DNA of 64,000 nucleotides from Nectonema munidae (lineage: Eukaryota; Nematomorpha; Nectonematoida; Nectonematidae). The first letter of the stretch is position 1; each line of letters begins with the position of its first letter. This document shows, piece after piece, positions 34,654 through 48,044 of the stretch. The translations under genes were made by a program, and so were the position numbers. Location of the stretch: assembly GCA_030549495.1 (NCBI GenBank), contig JAUIRK010000941.1:35445-99444 (forward strand), read 5' to 3'. Under the pieces are notes generated by a model. It was not told where the DNA came from. It ran no database searches and saw only the letters and a list, made by a program, of their open reading frames with translations.

Positions 34654-37613
34654 TAAAATATGACAAGGGGATCTTGCCTAATAGTGAACCTTGAGAACAA
34701 GGCAGCTGTTGATCAGCTGACCAAAAATGGACTGATAATTCTAGGTCTGAAATTCGCCTGCCATGAGTTTTTGCCCAAGCCTAAAGCATTGCAATGCTAC
34801 AAATGTCAAAAACTAGGCCACGTATTGGCTGCTTGTCCAAACAGAGAATGTTGTCTAATGTGCGGAGGCGAGCACGACCGTTGAACGCGCAAGTCAGCAA
34901 CTCCTAAGAACGTAAAATGTTATTTGTGTTGAGGTGAGGGGCACTCAGCCGCCTACAACAACTGCCCAATGATACTGGCCGCTCTTCAACAAAAGGTATC
35001 AATGAGCCATCCTTCTCTGAGGACGCCATTTTGAAAATAGCGCTCTCAATTAATCACCACTGTTGCAGTGGCTGCGAATCTCCTACTTGAGTGTCAGTAA
35101 ATAGGATAGTGTTGTGCCAATCTGTCATGCTCAAATTTTTGCACTTCAACATCAACGGCTTGGCTAAGAACTGTAGTGCTCTAATTGAGCTCTTTAACGA
35201 AAATAATATAGATGTCTTCTCTCTGAATGAAGTCAAATCTCAAGCCAAGTATTCCATCCACATCCTCGGATATAGGACATTTTTGCATCCAGGAAAAAGC
35301 CACTCGCGAGGTCTATCAATGGGTGTGCGAGACGGGTTAAAGGTTTCCCCTTTTACGATAAGTTACTCTGGAGTCTCGATGGCCCTGAAGCTTGATCTTG
35401 GTAGAACTGAACATTTAGTTGTGTTGGGTTGTTACAACCCGCCTAGTAACCCTCTGTTGGACTACGAATTTATCGAAAGATATCTTTGCTCTTCCGATAA
35501 GGTGCTACTACTTAGTGGCGTAAACGCTCACCACACTAGACTGTTCAGTGAAACCAATAGCGCATTGCAATCATGTCTTTTAATCTAAAACCACTTCTAG
35601 CTTCAATAGTTGTTATACAGAATTGCTTCGTATCTGACCATAAGCCCTTGTTGGTCACAGTTTCTTTAGGTCCACAATTCACGGCTGACAAGGGAAATTT
35701 AGTGAAGAGGTGGGTCTTCAGACAAGCAAACTGGAATGGGTTTAGGTCGCTACTAAATGATTCAGCCCCGCGAGTCATGGGGTGCATAGGAGTAAAAACC
35801 CCTGAGGAATTGGCGGAGTGTGTCACCGATGCTATTCTCTCTGCGGCACGAGAGGCAGTTCCCTTGAAGGGGGTTATAAAATACGAAAATCCAATTCCCA
35901 AGAATGTCCTCTTACTTATCAAGGAAAACGAGCTGTCAATAGAAAATACATTCACACTAGAGACTTCGAGACAAAGAATCTTATCAATCAATTGCAAGAA
36001 CTCTTTAGATAAAAGCTGGGCGAAACAACATCTAGGAAAGTCACAAGCATCACAAAAGCCTCTAACCCGCTACAGGGCTCTTCGAAGTTCTGGAACCTGT
36101 TTAGATGCTGAAGCCTGGCTGCAAAGGTCCAACTTCCGTCACTTGAAATAACCGAACAGCGATAGAGGCGGAAGATAAATGTGCGCTGCTTGCTGATTAT
36201 TACGACTAGATGTGTATAGGACAAATCCATATCAGAAAAATTTTAATTCTGAAATTGAGTTTTTTAGGCGTTTACCTGCGACGAACGACACTAACTTCAT
36301 TCTAGAGGACCTAGTTCAAATCATTAAAAAGCTTAAAGCTAGGAAAGCGGCGGGATGGGATGAAGTTGGTAATCTATTTATCAAGAATCTTCCCCCTAGG
36401 TTTAGGGACATCTTGCTGTCAATGTATAACTCTTTTATAAAAGATGGGTTTTACTCAGACTGCTATAAAAGGGCTATACTTGTTTCTATGCCAAAGGCGG
36501 GCAAGAAGAGCGGCAAACACAGTGACATAAGGCATATCAGTCTTCTCCCTTGCCTGAGCAAAGTGTATTACAAATTAATTTTTGGAGTACTCAATGCTTG
36601 GTGCAAGAAGCATGCAATAATCCCAGACGAACAGTTTGGCTTTAATAAAGGACTATCAACAAATCATGCTCTGTTTACTAGGCATCATGATGTTGCTAAA
36701 AGTAAAAATGATGACCTCTACGTAGGCATAATATCTTACGACCTGGAGAAGGCTTTTGATACAGTCCGGTATGATGGTTTGCTGTTCAAACTTAGTAGCA
36801 TGTTTGTGCCATCATGCATCGTCAAGGTAGTTCATTCCAGAACAGAATAAATAACGAATTTTCCAGGAGAATAAGGCCAGGACGCGGGGTCCCCCAAGTT
36901 TCACCTCTAAGCCCTCTTCTGTTCAACATCTACATATCTGACATTACGGACTCTTTCAATTAGTCAATCTATGCTAGGATAATCACTTTTGCTGACGACA
37001 TATGTGTACCGCTTATTTGCAAACGCCTTACGGATGTAAATACCATATTAGGGAGGTATTTCACTGGATGGAACCTTAAGGTGAATGCAAGTTCATCATC
37101 TTTGGCGCTAATTGTCCCAAAAATAACACGCCAAACATAGAGAATATTCTCTAAGTTCGCCACCTAAAATATCTAGGAATCAATTGGGATGCAGGATTTA
37201 GTTTTCATCCTGAAGCTCACGAAAAGATTAAGAAGGGGGAAAATAACATAGCGCTATATGAATGTCTTAAAGACCTTGGAGTCAATTCAAGAAAAATAAA
37301 TAAATAAATCAATGACTAAAAAAAAATATATATATATTTTTTTTGCTAAATGTTACCATAAATCAATTGACTTATGGTAACTCCATTTTGGGATGCCTTT
37401 CCTCAACTTGAAACGACAAAATAGACGACCTCGTGTATAAACTTTTTAGAACTGATTATGGCAACCCTTTCACTATTGCTCATAGTCGGACCTCCTTTTC
37501 ATGGTTCCAGAAAATGTTAGAGAAATAAGGACACATGAGCATTGCCCACAATTATGCCAAGCTTGGGAGCTCACGCAATTCATGGTTGAAGCGTTTTTCG
37601 GGGTATATGCTAA
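34654..37613 (+). mobile_element. Jockey-like LINE (right arm copy)
   Basis: Same layout as 15600-18559 on the plus strand: CCHC knuckles 34660-34884, endonuclease 35091-35588, RT start 35573-36151, RT 36212-36850, FADD box near 36985 (TFADDICVPLIC). The two copies share their stops and frame changes and differ by single residues only. Confidence 0.8.
37319..37345. repeat. A/TA/T microsatellite
   Basis: Reverse copy of 15873-15895. Confidence 0.6.
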
Positions 37614-38374
37614 AAAAAGAGGAAAGTTATCCTAGTTGACTACCCATATACAATATCCCCCGAGCGATAGGGAATTCTGCGATATAGTTCTGTTTTTCTG
37701 AGTTCTAGATCCGCCGACTTAAATTTAGGATTGGCACAAGGTATAAGTCCCAAAACAGTTCCATGGTAGGAGCTAGGTTGGGCATAGTCGGTAATCTGGC
37801 CTCTGCAGGAGTTTGCTTGTAGGACCGTTTATATATTGCTATTATAAAATATATATTCTAGGGAGAACATATATACTCACATCATGTCTATATAACGGAT
37901 GGCGTCAAATTCCAGGGGTAGATTGTCCCTAACCGAGCATGCCCTCTTTCTTAACCATTATAACGGTTCTAGGAAAGTCTCTGATGTCGGAAAATCACTG
38001 AAGTAAATTTCATGGAAAATCTGTGAAGTTTAAAAATTAATAAACTACATTTTTAGAAAAATATCTCTAAAATATTTTGCTAATAAAAAAGCTAGAAGAA
38101 TCTTTTTCTAAAGGAGTATATGTAATTGCTTAGTTTGCCCCTCTTAATGTTAAAAGTAAAGCAATAAAAGTATCCATGGTGGCTTAAAAAATTTTTAATG
38201 TCTTTTTTCCTGTTTTTTTATATTAAATATAAACATCGATAAATTTTACTATGTAGATTCGGGGTCCCTCTATCAGAATTATAATTGGGCCCCGCAATTC
38301 CTAGCAACGTCTCTCAGAGTGATGACCATTTTTTAATTGCTCCCGAGTTTTTTGTGGACTGCTTACCTAATGTT

Positions 38375-39771
38375 TTAACCCTCATCTGGCAAACATGGGT
38401 CCATCAGACCCGAGAAACTTTAAAAATGAAGATTTTTTGTCATTATAGTTTTGAAACTTTTAAAATGCCTCATTCTACTTGTATTTAAATCATTCAAAAC
38501 CAGGTAAACATGGTATCTTCAGTCTAATAGACCCAATAAGCAGTGAGCACTCACAAAAACATATAATTTGTGTGAAATGTAGTAAAAATAAATAAATTTT
38601 TACAATTAAATAATAGTAAGTGTTTGTTCAAATTATTGAACTTTGAAAAAGCTTCAAACAAATAAAGAAAACCTTTTTTACGGCGCGTTTTTTCACCCAA
38701 AAACACATTCAAAAAACAGATTTTATTTGTAGTTTAAAGTGGTTTATTTGGGTGCCTGGTCAAAACATCCGAAATCCAAAACGTCCGAAACCGAAACGTC
38801 CGAAAACCAAAACGTCCGTAACCGAAACGTCCGAAAACCAAAACGTCCGTAACCAAAAGGTCCAAAAATTAGATTAACAGTATCTGAACCCTTAAAAACA
38901 TTTTTTTTCGAGAATCAAAATTGTTGAGGAAAAAAACTGAAAAATTGAGCACAAAATTTTTTTATTTAAAAAATTCTATTTCTAGTTTTTTAGTTTAAAA
39001 CTTTACATATTTTAGATTTAAATGAAAAATGCACTATCATCAAGCGTGTCTTTTTACTGGAGTAGATAAAAATTCATTCCAATCTCTTAAATTCTATTCA
39101 AATCGTGTAGTTTTTCCTTTGATTTTTGATAGCAAGTCTAATTTTCAAAGTCTTGCAATTCGACTAATTACTATAACTTTTTTCCGTGACTTTTTTTGTT
39201 TTGTGAGGTTATGATTTCTAGACGTTTTTGTTTTCGCACCTTTTGGTTTCGGGCGTTTTGGTTTTCGGACGTTTTGGTTTCGGATGTTTTAGTTTTCGGA
39301 CGTTTTGACTATGAACCGTTTATTTGTAGTTTTATTAAATTGTTTTTTTCTTTTTTATATATATTTTATCATGAACATAATATTTTAGTATGTAATGTAC
39401 TACCCCTTGCTTTAGGCTTTACTCACTTTTAATATCCTTTACTTTTGAACTCAATTGATCAATTGTAATTTTTTGTTGAATTTCACTGATTATTTGATTT
39501 AAATAGTTTCTGTTGCTACCTATGATGCTGTTTTTTGAATGTGTTTTTCGATGAAAAGACGCTCTCTTTTTTATAGTAAATTGCTAAACTTTAATATTTC
39601 TGGTAATATAAAAAATATTTATAGTTACATATATGCACAAGAAATCATTAATTTAAAGGTTATAGATACGCTAAATGTACAAATTATAAAAATTATCATA
39701 AACAAAAGAGTATCTGTGAAAAAAAGACCAGGCCCGTTGGACCCATGTTTATCTAAATCGTAAAGAAAATA
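38375..39771. mobile_element. Probable piggyBac-type MITE, with nested insertion
   Basis: One end reads TTAA then CCCTCATCTGGCAAACATGG (from 38375). The far end carries a degraded inverted counterpart (GTTGGACCCATGTTTATCTA near 39738-39757 followed by TAAA). Inner sequences around TTTTTTGAATGTGTTTTT (38710 region, reverse, and 39533) are also inverted. The TTAA start and C-triplet fit piggyBac-family ends. The left arm retains only the 38375-side half (14463-14838). The 567-bp element at 38751 is nested inside. Confidence 0.45.
38751..39317. mobile_element. 567-bp non-autonomous TIR element with 9-bp TSD
   Basis: Flanked by direct repeats GTTTATTTG at 38742-38750 and 39318-39326. Ends are GGTGCCTGGTCAAAACATCC and, inverted, GGTTCATAGTCAAAACGTCC. 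Each terminal region contains a short array of a unit near AAAACGTCCGAAACC. The left arm has the single uninterrupted site CAAATAAAC at 14463-14471. The 9-bp duplication and long repetitive TIRs fit a MULE-type foldback element. No coding sequence is seen. Confidence 0.85.
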
Positions 39772-40099
39772 TGTTTGCCTCTTTCGATTGCGTATCTTTT
39801 CTTAATAATAATAAAGATTTTTTAATGTTTTTCAAATAATTAATTTAAACCAGGAGAATCAAGATGTACTTACTTTGAGTAAATGGCCCAGATACTCAGA
39901 TATTTTAAAAATTGTACTCGCCGTTGAAAATGTTTGCACACCCCTGGTTAAAGTCTATTTTTTCTTCATAAGAACGTTTTACACTTTAGTGAGTCAAGAT
40001 TCACTTTGAGGAGATATTATAAAGGGCAAGCGGCTATTCCTCGCCAAGAGACATTTCTCGCCATCCAGAATAGGAGATGGATGAGATATAGTGATGAAT
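39772..40099. other. No recognised gene
   Basis: Right-only sequence between two transposons; nothing supported. Confidence 0.3.
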
Positions 40100-41719
40100 G
40101 ATACATTTTTCTTTCTTTTGATCGTGCCGCTTTCACACTACCACTCGATTTCTTGCCATATGTTAGTATTATTTTCCTCATCACTTCTCTCTCGTGTCTC
40201 TCGCAACTATTATTTTCTCATCACTTCTTCTATATCTAGCGGCATCACAAACCATTCAGCAAAAACAAATGCACAAACTCACTTTTATAAACATTTATAA
40301 TTCCCATTTTTAACTTGATTCTACGCAAATCATATTATTTTTAGATATACTCATAAATATTAGATATATTTTAAGATATACTATTAAATTTATAGATTTA
40401 GCTGTAAAATATTTTTTAAATATACCTGAAAATGTTTCATGAAGGATTTAAGTATTACAAAAGAAGGGAAGATAGTGATCAGATTGCTATTACTGCAGTA
40501 AAAGTTCTAGTTGTCCTGGTGAGAAAATATTTTTTTAAGTTTGTCTGATCTTAGTAGTTTTGCAACTATAATCATACAATACACAAATTTTAGTTTTATA
40601 ACTTTATCTGGTCTACCTTTTTCGCTATCAAATTTAGCAAATATTGGCACGTGCTGCTCGTTCATCTTGCTAATTATTTAAAAAAAAAGCACAAAATGAT
40701 AATAATTCATGGCTATATAAACTGCACAGATTTTTTATTTCTACAATCCATAACCGTTGTGGGAAAAAATCTTGCCCAAGTATTCTCAAAATTTTGAAAT
40801 CATAAAAAATATTTTCAAAATATCATTTTTATCTATACTCAACAAATGTTTATTTAATAATAGAAATAAGTATAAATGCGATGTTTTTTCAGTTTTAGTT
40901 GCATTTAGTTTTTTTAATTTTCTTTCAAATAAAATAAAGCAAAAATAATATGAATTTGAATATTTCGTATATTTTTAATCAGTTTTTCATTGATTTATAA
41001 TTTATTTTTAAATAGAAGATATTGTTTAAAAAAAATTTATTTTGTGCTTTTCGTATTATACAAAATTTTATTAAAGTTAAAATTACAAAGTAATTATTTT
41101 TAGTTTTTCCCATGATTTTATATTTTTATAATTTTTGAACATTTTTTTAGGTAAAGTTATAGTTAGAAATGATGAATCCAATAACACTTTTCCTTTTTTT
41201 ATCATAATCATGAGAAGATTAATGAGCGAGTTGAAAACTTTGACCAAAATATAAAACATGAAGCTAAATATTCATATAAAACAACTATTTAAATTTATCA
41301 GTATTTTTTTAACTTTTAAAAAATTTATTAAAACTTGTCAAAATTACTTTATTCGAAAGGAAAATATAACAAACCTTACCCAAGAAGATGGAAAAAATTA
41401 TACATTCAAAAATATCTTGAGAAAAACAAGATATAATAAAATAGAAACAAAGCCTACAACGGATTTAAATTTTGATATACCTGAAAAATATACATCAGCA
41501 AATCGCCTTAATTTTTTGCAACTGGATGCTTTTACAGAGCAAAACAAAAGATTAATCATTTTTCATGAAAAGATATTGGAACATTTAGTTCAAACCGCTC
41601 ATGTTTCTGAAATATATATAGATGGAACTTTTAAAAAAGCGCCACTTTTATTCTACCAAATAATATCCATACACGCATTTCTTAACGATACACAAGTTGT
41701 TTTATTCTACCTTAATTAA
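40100..41719 (+). mobile_element. MULE copy, 5' part (plus strand)
   Basis: 40100-40756 repeats 13736-14387, including exon 1 (ATG near 40432; MFHEGFKYYKRRE, GT donor after about 88 bp) with the same one-base loss. A 153-codon frame at 41258-41719 gives a charged N-terminal region and the first catalytic block (IYIDGTFKKAPLLFYQIISI). The transposase ends there; downstream catalytic blocks are missing, so this is a 3'-truncated copy meeting the opposite-strand MULE head to head at its 3' side. Confidence 0.65.
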
Positions 41720-42228
41720 AAATCCAAAGCCTTACCACCATATTAAGAATAGATTATGTTCAAAACTTATTTTTATGAGTAACAATGTTATGCGGACAAA
41801 CAAAGAAATGATCTGATCACCATGAGTAAAATCATACAAATGCAAACAAAAAGAAAATTTTTTATTATTAAATAAAAAAAAATAAGCATATCATATTTAT
41901 GAGCTATAAAAAATATTTTTTCTAAATTTTTTGTGAACTTCTATTTTGTTGTATCTTGATTGAGTTTTCCAAAAACACAGGTTTTATGTAGTTTTCCATA
42001 CCACCTATGAGGTACTACATTAGGCACGTTATTTTTTATAGTGGCTTCGCCAAGAGCCCTTGTCCACTTTATTCTAAAAAAAAATTGAAATTAAAAAACA
42101 AAAACAAAAAAAAATTACCTTGAAATCTTATAAATCGACATCTTCAATACTTGAAAACGTGTCAGCTTCTACGAACTATCAATAATATGACATAATAACA
42201 CTTGTTATTGATAAAATAAAGCTGAATT
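41720..42228. other. Junction between two converging MULE copies
   Basis: AT-rich, no gene; probably 3' sequence of the minus-strand MULE. Confidence 0.35.
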
Positions 42229-43799
42229 TTACCTTAATAATGATGATATACTAAAATTAGACTGTTGATTAAGCCCTTGGTAGTTGATCTGATAATTATC
42301 TGTTGCATCTTCAACGGTAATATTCTTAGTTGAACTTATGAGTGAGGAAATACGTGAAAGAAAGAAGTAAAGATTTCTATTTTCATAATATTCATCATAT
42401 ATTCCTTGTATTAGTTCTTCTTTCTCTATTCTTTTAGCATTGCTGCCTCCATTCCAGTTGTATCTTGAATTGATTTCCTCAATTTCAGGCATGTCTTTGG
42501 TGATTTTTTCTTCATTTTTGATGAAAAATTCCATTACTTCCCAAACACTAGTCTTCTCTGATTGAAGACTCGCATGTAAACTGTAAAAAAATTATTAAAA
42601 AAAATAATAGTATTTTTTCTATATTACGAGTTATGGAATCCTTCACAGTGGTTAATCTGGTTCGCACTTTTCTTCCAAAAACACACCACATTTGCAATTT
42701 GTCTTCAATTAGCCAGGTGTTTTCAAAGTATTCAAAAAAGGGAGCAATTTGAAAAGGATCCATCACACTCTTTAATTTCCTGTATGCTACTTTTATCTTA
42801 AAAATCTTTCGGTGAAAAATATTCTAAAGAAAGTATTTTATGTCGTACTTCTTCAAGAGGCAAAAATGCTATGGCCATTAACATTTTCATGCATGTTCTG
42901 AAACTTTTGCTTTTTGAATACAAAAAACTGTATCCAAGATTAAGAATTTTACGGTATATTGCCTGGCAGAAATGGAAGTAGCAACCCTGGTATTGAGCTT
43001 CAGGAAAGCACTAAAAATAATGCATTTAAAAATAAAAATTAAAAACAACTTCAAACCTTTTTTGATGCAGAAATGATTGATGTTTCAAAGTCTCCAGTTA
43101 TGCTTTTGATAGTCTTCTTATCAATCACGGAATTAAGAGAAGTATACAAATGACTAAAATAATGATACTAAAATGAAGAAATGTAAACAAATAAAATTAC
43201 CAATAAGTATCTTCTCTTTTATCACATACGATTCCATAAACAATAGGTAATTGAATATTTTTATGGAAACAGTGAATAGTGACGATTTGATAAAATAAAT
43301 CTGGAGCTTTTTTAAATGTTGCATCAATATACAGGGTATCAATGACAGAAACCTGGCCTATATGTCGCAATGTTTGTCCATGAAAAATAAGATTTCTTTT
43401 ATTGTCGAATCTTAAATCCTCTTGTAAAAATCTTGAATTGTTGGCTGACTGAAAATTTTCAGGAATCAAAAAGTTAATATCCCTAGGAAATGGAATCCTA
43501 TTTCTGCTTCTTCGTATGAATCGTAGAAGACTTCTTTTTTTTAATGAGGTTCTTTGTTCTTCATCCAGAGAAGCAATACAATCACTAAAATTTAAATTAT
43601 ATAGTTGCTCTTTTTTTTAGATTAATTCTTACTTGTACTTTTAAATGTGTTTCTTGCTTCCAAATTTGATTTGAATAATTCTTTATTTTCGTTGAGTGCA
43701 TCATGATTATGCATAACACGTTTTAGAATTGTGTGGTTTTCATCTTTTTTCATAAATATCTTTCCTGTTTAATTTTTTGTTTCAAAAGAAGTATTTTCG

Positions 43800-44570
43800 T
43801 TAAATAAATTATGGAGTCGATGTTTCATTTTATTTGTAATTATAAGTTAAGATTTACAGTTGATAAGAATAATTAGGCTGTTATCTTATCATTGTATATC
43901 TAGCCTATACATTTCTTAATTGAAAAATTCATTTTCATAAGGAATCTTGAAGCAGCAGGGTGATTAGGAAAAAATTTGATAAGTTTATTCTTTAAATTTC
44001 ATACTTTCCAAAATTCATTGATAATATTGAACCTTATGTCTGTGAATCATTTTATTGATTTTATTACTACATGAAAATTGATAAAAAAAAATCTAACAAT
44101 AAAATTATCTCTTATTTTGTTTTTGAAACAATTTTTCAGATTTATCGTATTTAGTTGGTGATGCATTTTGTATCTTTTTGTGTTTACTTATACTCTTTGA
44201 ATTAATTTCAAGTTGATCATATTAAAGAATGAAACTAGTGAATGTTGAAAAAATTAGAATATAATATAAAAGTAAATTTTGCTCTATAACGTTCAGTAAA
44301 AAATATGCAATAAGCAACACTATAAGAAATTTTTTTATTCTCGAGAATTACAAAAATTTTTCATAAACAGTATCGTAATCATTTAAATATCCCAATTTTA
44401 TTGTACCTGAATTTTAGCTGCATACTAATAAAATGAATTGTACCATTCATTGAGTTATAATTAAACTAATAGCGCACCATAATTAGTTCAAAATAAAAAA
44501 ATATAGTTAATATAACTAGAAGCGCCATTACTATAATTAGAAAGCGCAAATAATAAGTAGTTAACTTTCG
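43800..44570. other. Remaining intron 1 of the MULE
   Basis: AT-rich sequence between MULE exon 2 and the piggyBac; no gene seen. Confidence 0.4.
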
Positions 44571-44574
44571 TTAA

Positions 44575-47500
44575 AAAATTTTTGCCACCTTCGCATACCA
44601 CTGTTGGGCTTTTTACTCCACTGTTTTTTTCAACTCAAAATTTAGGCCACAAAAAAATATGTAAGGTGGATGAAAATTAACACCCAAATTTGAAGAAATT
44701 AATGAAGTTTTCATTTTTCACTTCGATTTAAATTTTTAACAAAAATTTCAGGGGTTGATGACCCAAAAGTCAACATGACTTCAAAAAAAAATTATAATAT
44801 TTTTTGAATTTTCGTAAGACTTCCATAAAACATTTTTTATATAAAGATTAGAAAACTTCTGTTATTTTTGTGTGATAAAATCTGATGAAAAAATGATTTT
44901 TAAAAAACAAGCAAAAAATTTATTAACGCCATCTATATATTTTAAATTACAATGCAAAAACAAAAATGTATAAACTTATCTGCTATCAGAGTGACAAGTA
45001 GGACATATCAGATAAGAATGCTTTTGCAAATAAATTTTTTACAAAACGAGCACTTTCTGCTACCCCTGCTTCTGGGTTTGCATTCCGGAATAGTGCAGTA
45101 TCCTCTGCTATTCGAACTACTTTCATTTATTTCTCTTTGAGGGAGAAATCCATAATACAATAGGTCGTGATATTTGTGAAACTTTAGAGCGTACAAGCAT
45201 TGACTGTTCACAAAGTTTGAGAGATAAAAGCTTCAAAAAAAATTTCCCGCCTCCTTTTCTAGTTGAGCAATGTGTATCGGAGTTGAAACTATAAATTACC
45301 CAAGAGTTGAACGCTGTGATATCTAAGTAATTTGTAAAAACAGCTATAGTCCATCTTCTACTAGGCTTATAGGATGTAAAATCCCTTGCCATTCTGTTGA
45401 AACAATCAACACCGCTTTTATACTTATTGTAAAGAACCAAGGTTTCGGGCTTATTTTTATACGATGTTATAGCCACACCCCGAGTATGTTGGGAAGATAA
45501 GATATAAACCGCTTTAAAATTTTGCCTAGCATGTTTCATCGGAATGTAAGTTGAAATAGAAGCATACTCTGAGTAAACGAACTTACTCTCAGTTTCTTGT
45601 AAGTTTAAATTACGATATTTAGGTTTCAGAATATTGGGTAGAAAACGACGATTTGAGTTTATAGTGCCGCAAATAGTTAAATCTTTGCTTAGGGCCCACT
45701 TCGCTAGTTCATGAGATGTGAAAAAGCGATCAAGAAAAACTCCACATCCCCGTGGTAAATTTGATCCAATTATTAATCTTTTACAAATTTCTAAATTAGA
45801 AAAATAACATTATCAAGCAAACCAGAAATGTAAATTTCAGGCTTCATTACATAAAAAGTGTTAGCATCATTCATATGATATACTTTGATACCATAGTGGC
45901 CGGGTTTACTCTTATCGTATATTTTTATGGGACATCCTCTTCTGAACTTGACTAGTTGCTCATCAATAGTAACTGCATCTAGAGGCGTCTGACAATTATC
46001 AAAAAAATGACTATGAATCACTCTGATTGCTGATAGTTTATCATTTTTATTTCTATCAATTGAACAATCAAAACGAATAAAAATATTTATATATGTGAAC
46101 ATCCTTCTTCCCATCGCTGCACGCAAAAAAGGGTCGCCATCTTTGGAGAAAAGATACCGCGTCGCTATTCTTTGGTCTTTAGCTTGTCCAATATAAATAA
46201 GACATCCAAAGTAAGCTAGTAGGTCACTTATATTAAACCTTTCATGGCAAGCTTTTAACTCTTCCCATTTTGAAATGCTTTTACTAAATAAATTATTTTT
46301 ACTATACATCTCATGTCGGACAAAATATAAAACCCAAAATTCAGTCTTTAGAATTTCATAAATTAGAAAGTTTTATAGGAATCATAAAAAATAATGAAAC
46401 TTGTATAGTTCAGGAATGTCTTCTAAAGACTGAATTTTTGAGCATATATTTTTATAAAGTTGAAAAAACTTACTTGTAATTTTCTTCTGCTTTTTTCTTC
46501 GTCATTTCAAAAATATGGGTTATTATAAAAATATCAAAGAACAAATTGAAAATTTTGACAATATCCTTTAGATTTTTTGCTTCATTTGTTGGACCATATG
46601 GACGTAGAGATAAATTACGGCAATTTCGAGCTTGAACACGACCAGTGATGGAGTCTTGAGATTCACAAAAATATCTTGTACCGTCCGGGGCTATCAAGTT
46701 TTCATCCACATTTTCCAGAGTTTCTTCTTCTCTTTCTTCAAGTTCTTCAAATGACTCTTCTCTTGAAAGGGGAACTTCTTCATATATATCCGACGCTGAA
46801 TCGTCCGAGCTATAAAAGTACTCATCAGATTCGGTAGACGTTGAATATTCGCTTGAAGTGTTCATGATTGTGGCAAATAACAAAATAATGAACGTGAAAA
46901 AACTTATTCAACACAAAGCTTTGTATCGTAAATCAACGGTGAATGCTGTGCAAAAGGAATTATCTTCCACAAGGAGAACACATAACAAATGCCAAACAGA
47001 TATTGATTTTTATTACGCAAGGTTTGCTACATACTGTCATATAAACAAATCGTCCTCAACATTATTTATTATGATAATCAGGTCCCTTTTATTCTCAATA
47101 GATATAGATTTCTTTTCTCCTGCTATCAACAAAAGGCAGCCTATAAAAGCGACTTGTCCTACTTATAAATTTATTTACCAAGACAACGCCTGTAAATATC
47201 ACTGGAAAATGAGGCATTTTTACAAAAAGATGTAGATAAAGATTTTATAAAAGCTATATTCATTTTTTTTATTTACATATATATTCTCGTAAATATTTCT
47301 GTTTTTTGAAAAAAAAGATGGCGTTAAATTGAATATAATAAAACTTTTATTTTTTGTTGATTTGCTTTCTAAGTTTTTCTCAGAAACATTGGTAAGATGA
47401 ATTATTGTTAAGATAAAAAAAACCTCAAAAATAAAAAATCAGATGTTTTAAACTTATTAAATGTTTCTTATTTAGATCTAACTTTATTTTAACTTGAAAT

Positions 47501-47582
47501 TAACAGGACATGGGCTTTTTACTCCAGTATTGTGGCATTGGTGTATTATTTATATACTGTGGCATGCGAAGGTAAGGGACAA
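44575..47582 (-). mobile_element. piggyBac transposon
   Basis: TTAA flanks are at 44571-44574 and 47583-47586. Inverted ends share ACCTTCGCAT(A/G)CCAC and a second inner motif GGGCTTTTTACTCCA. The transposase reads on minus in three pieces: an acidic N-terminus with YSSDDSASDIYEEVP and RNLSLRPYGPTNEAK (46470-46883); the DDE core, with GCLIYIGQAKDQRIATRYLF and LDAVTIDEQLVKFRRGCPIK (45791-46309); and a C-terminal part with NKYKSGVDCFNRMARDFTSY and RRWTIAVFTNYLDI (45123-45539). Frame breaks separate the pieces, so it is inactive, but the ends and core are well preserved. Confidence 0.85.
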
Positions 47583-47730
47583 TTAAAAAATTTCAAATAA
47601 AAAAATATTAAAATTATATTAATAAATTATGCTTTAAGATGCAAAATGTTATGTATTCCGATAAGGGTTAAAAAATTATAATTAAATATTAAATAACAAA
47701 AGAAAAATTCAAATAGTAAAAATAAAATTC

Positions 47731-47983
47731 TTACCAGGACAACTAGAACTTTTACTGCAGTAATAGACAATCTGATCACTATTTTCCCTTCTTTTGTAAT
47801 ACTTAAATCCTTCATGAAACATTTTCAGGTATATTTAAAAAATATTTTAATATTTAATAGTATATCTAAAAATAATATGATTTGCGTAGAATCAAGTTAG
47901 AAATGTGAATTATAAATGTTTATAAAATGAGTTTGTGTATTTGTGTTTGCTGAATGGTTTGTGATGCCGCTAGTTATAGAAGT
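47731..47983 (-). repeat. Third copy of the MULE 5' block
   Basis: Shares exon 1 and upstream sequence with 13840-14160 and 40200-40520. Homology stops at the exon 1 donor on one side and abuts the outer arm block at 47983 on the other. This copy keeps the frame through the FLYWCH cysteines. Confidence 0.65.
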
Positions 47984-48044
47984 TTTCTATTTAATTCTTC
48001 CTAAACATTTTAATGGTTTTGATATTACTGATTCTGATTTATAG

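Larger units (their letters stand above)
29525..38750 (-). repeat. Right arm, inner block, of the giant inverted repeat
   Basis: Reverse match of 14463-23731. Contents mirror the left: LINE 5' half, unrecognised 73-codon ORF (30655-30876), MITE (31994-32216), hAT remnant (32878-33450), LINE fragment (34028-34610) and jockey-like LINE (34654-37613). Its outer end coincides with a transposon inserted at 38751. Confidence 0.95.
42229..47983 (-). mobile_element. MULE transposon with FLYWCH finger, split by piggyBac
   Basis: Exon 1 (47735-47822) encodes MFHEGFKYYKRRENSDQIVY then YCSKSSSCP and ends in phase 1 at GTAAG. Exon 2 (43633-43764) starts in phase 1 with GKIFMKKDENHTILKRVMHN then HD, so the two together complete a FLYWCH-type zinc finger (C-x5-C ... 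H-x-H). The first catalytic block TLYIDATFKKAPDLFYQIVT lies in 43197-43469, where the usual Gly of DGTF is Ala. Later parts lie at 42548-42766 and 42229-42534, the last resembling 10092-10424. The piggyBac at 44575-47582 sits in intron 1. The RTNN signature appears as RTRLTTVKDSI, so the copy is degraded. Confidence 0.7.

Noticed and set aside
46858-47235. 125-codon plus-strand frame at the piggyBac 5' side
   Set aside because: It begins antisense to the start of the piggyBac transposase and lies within the element's end region; no domain is visible.
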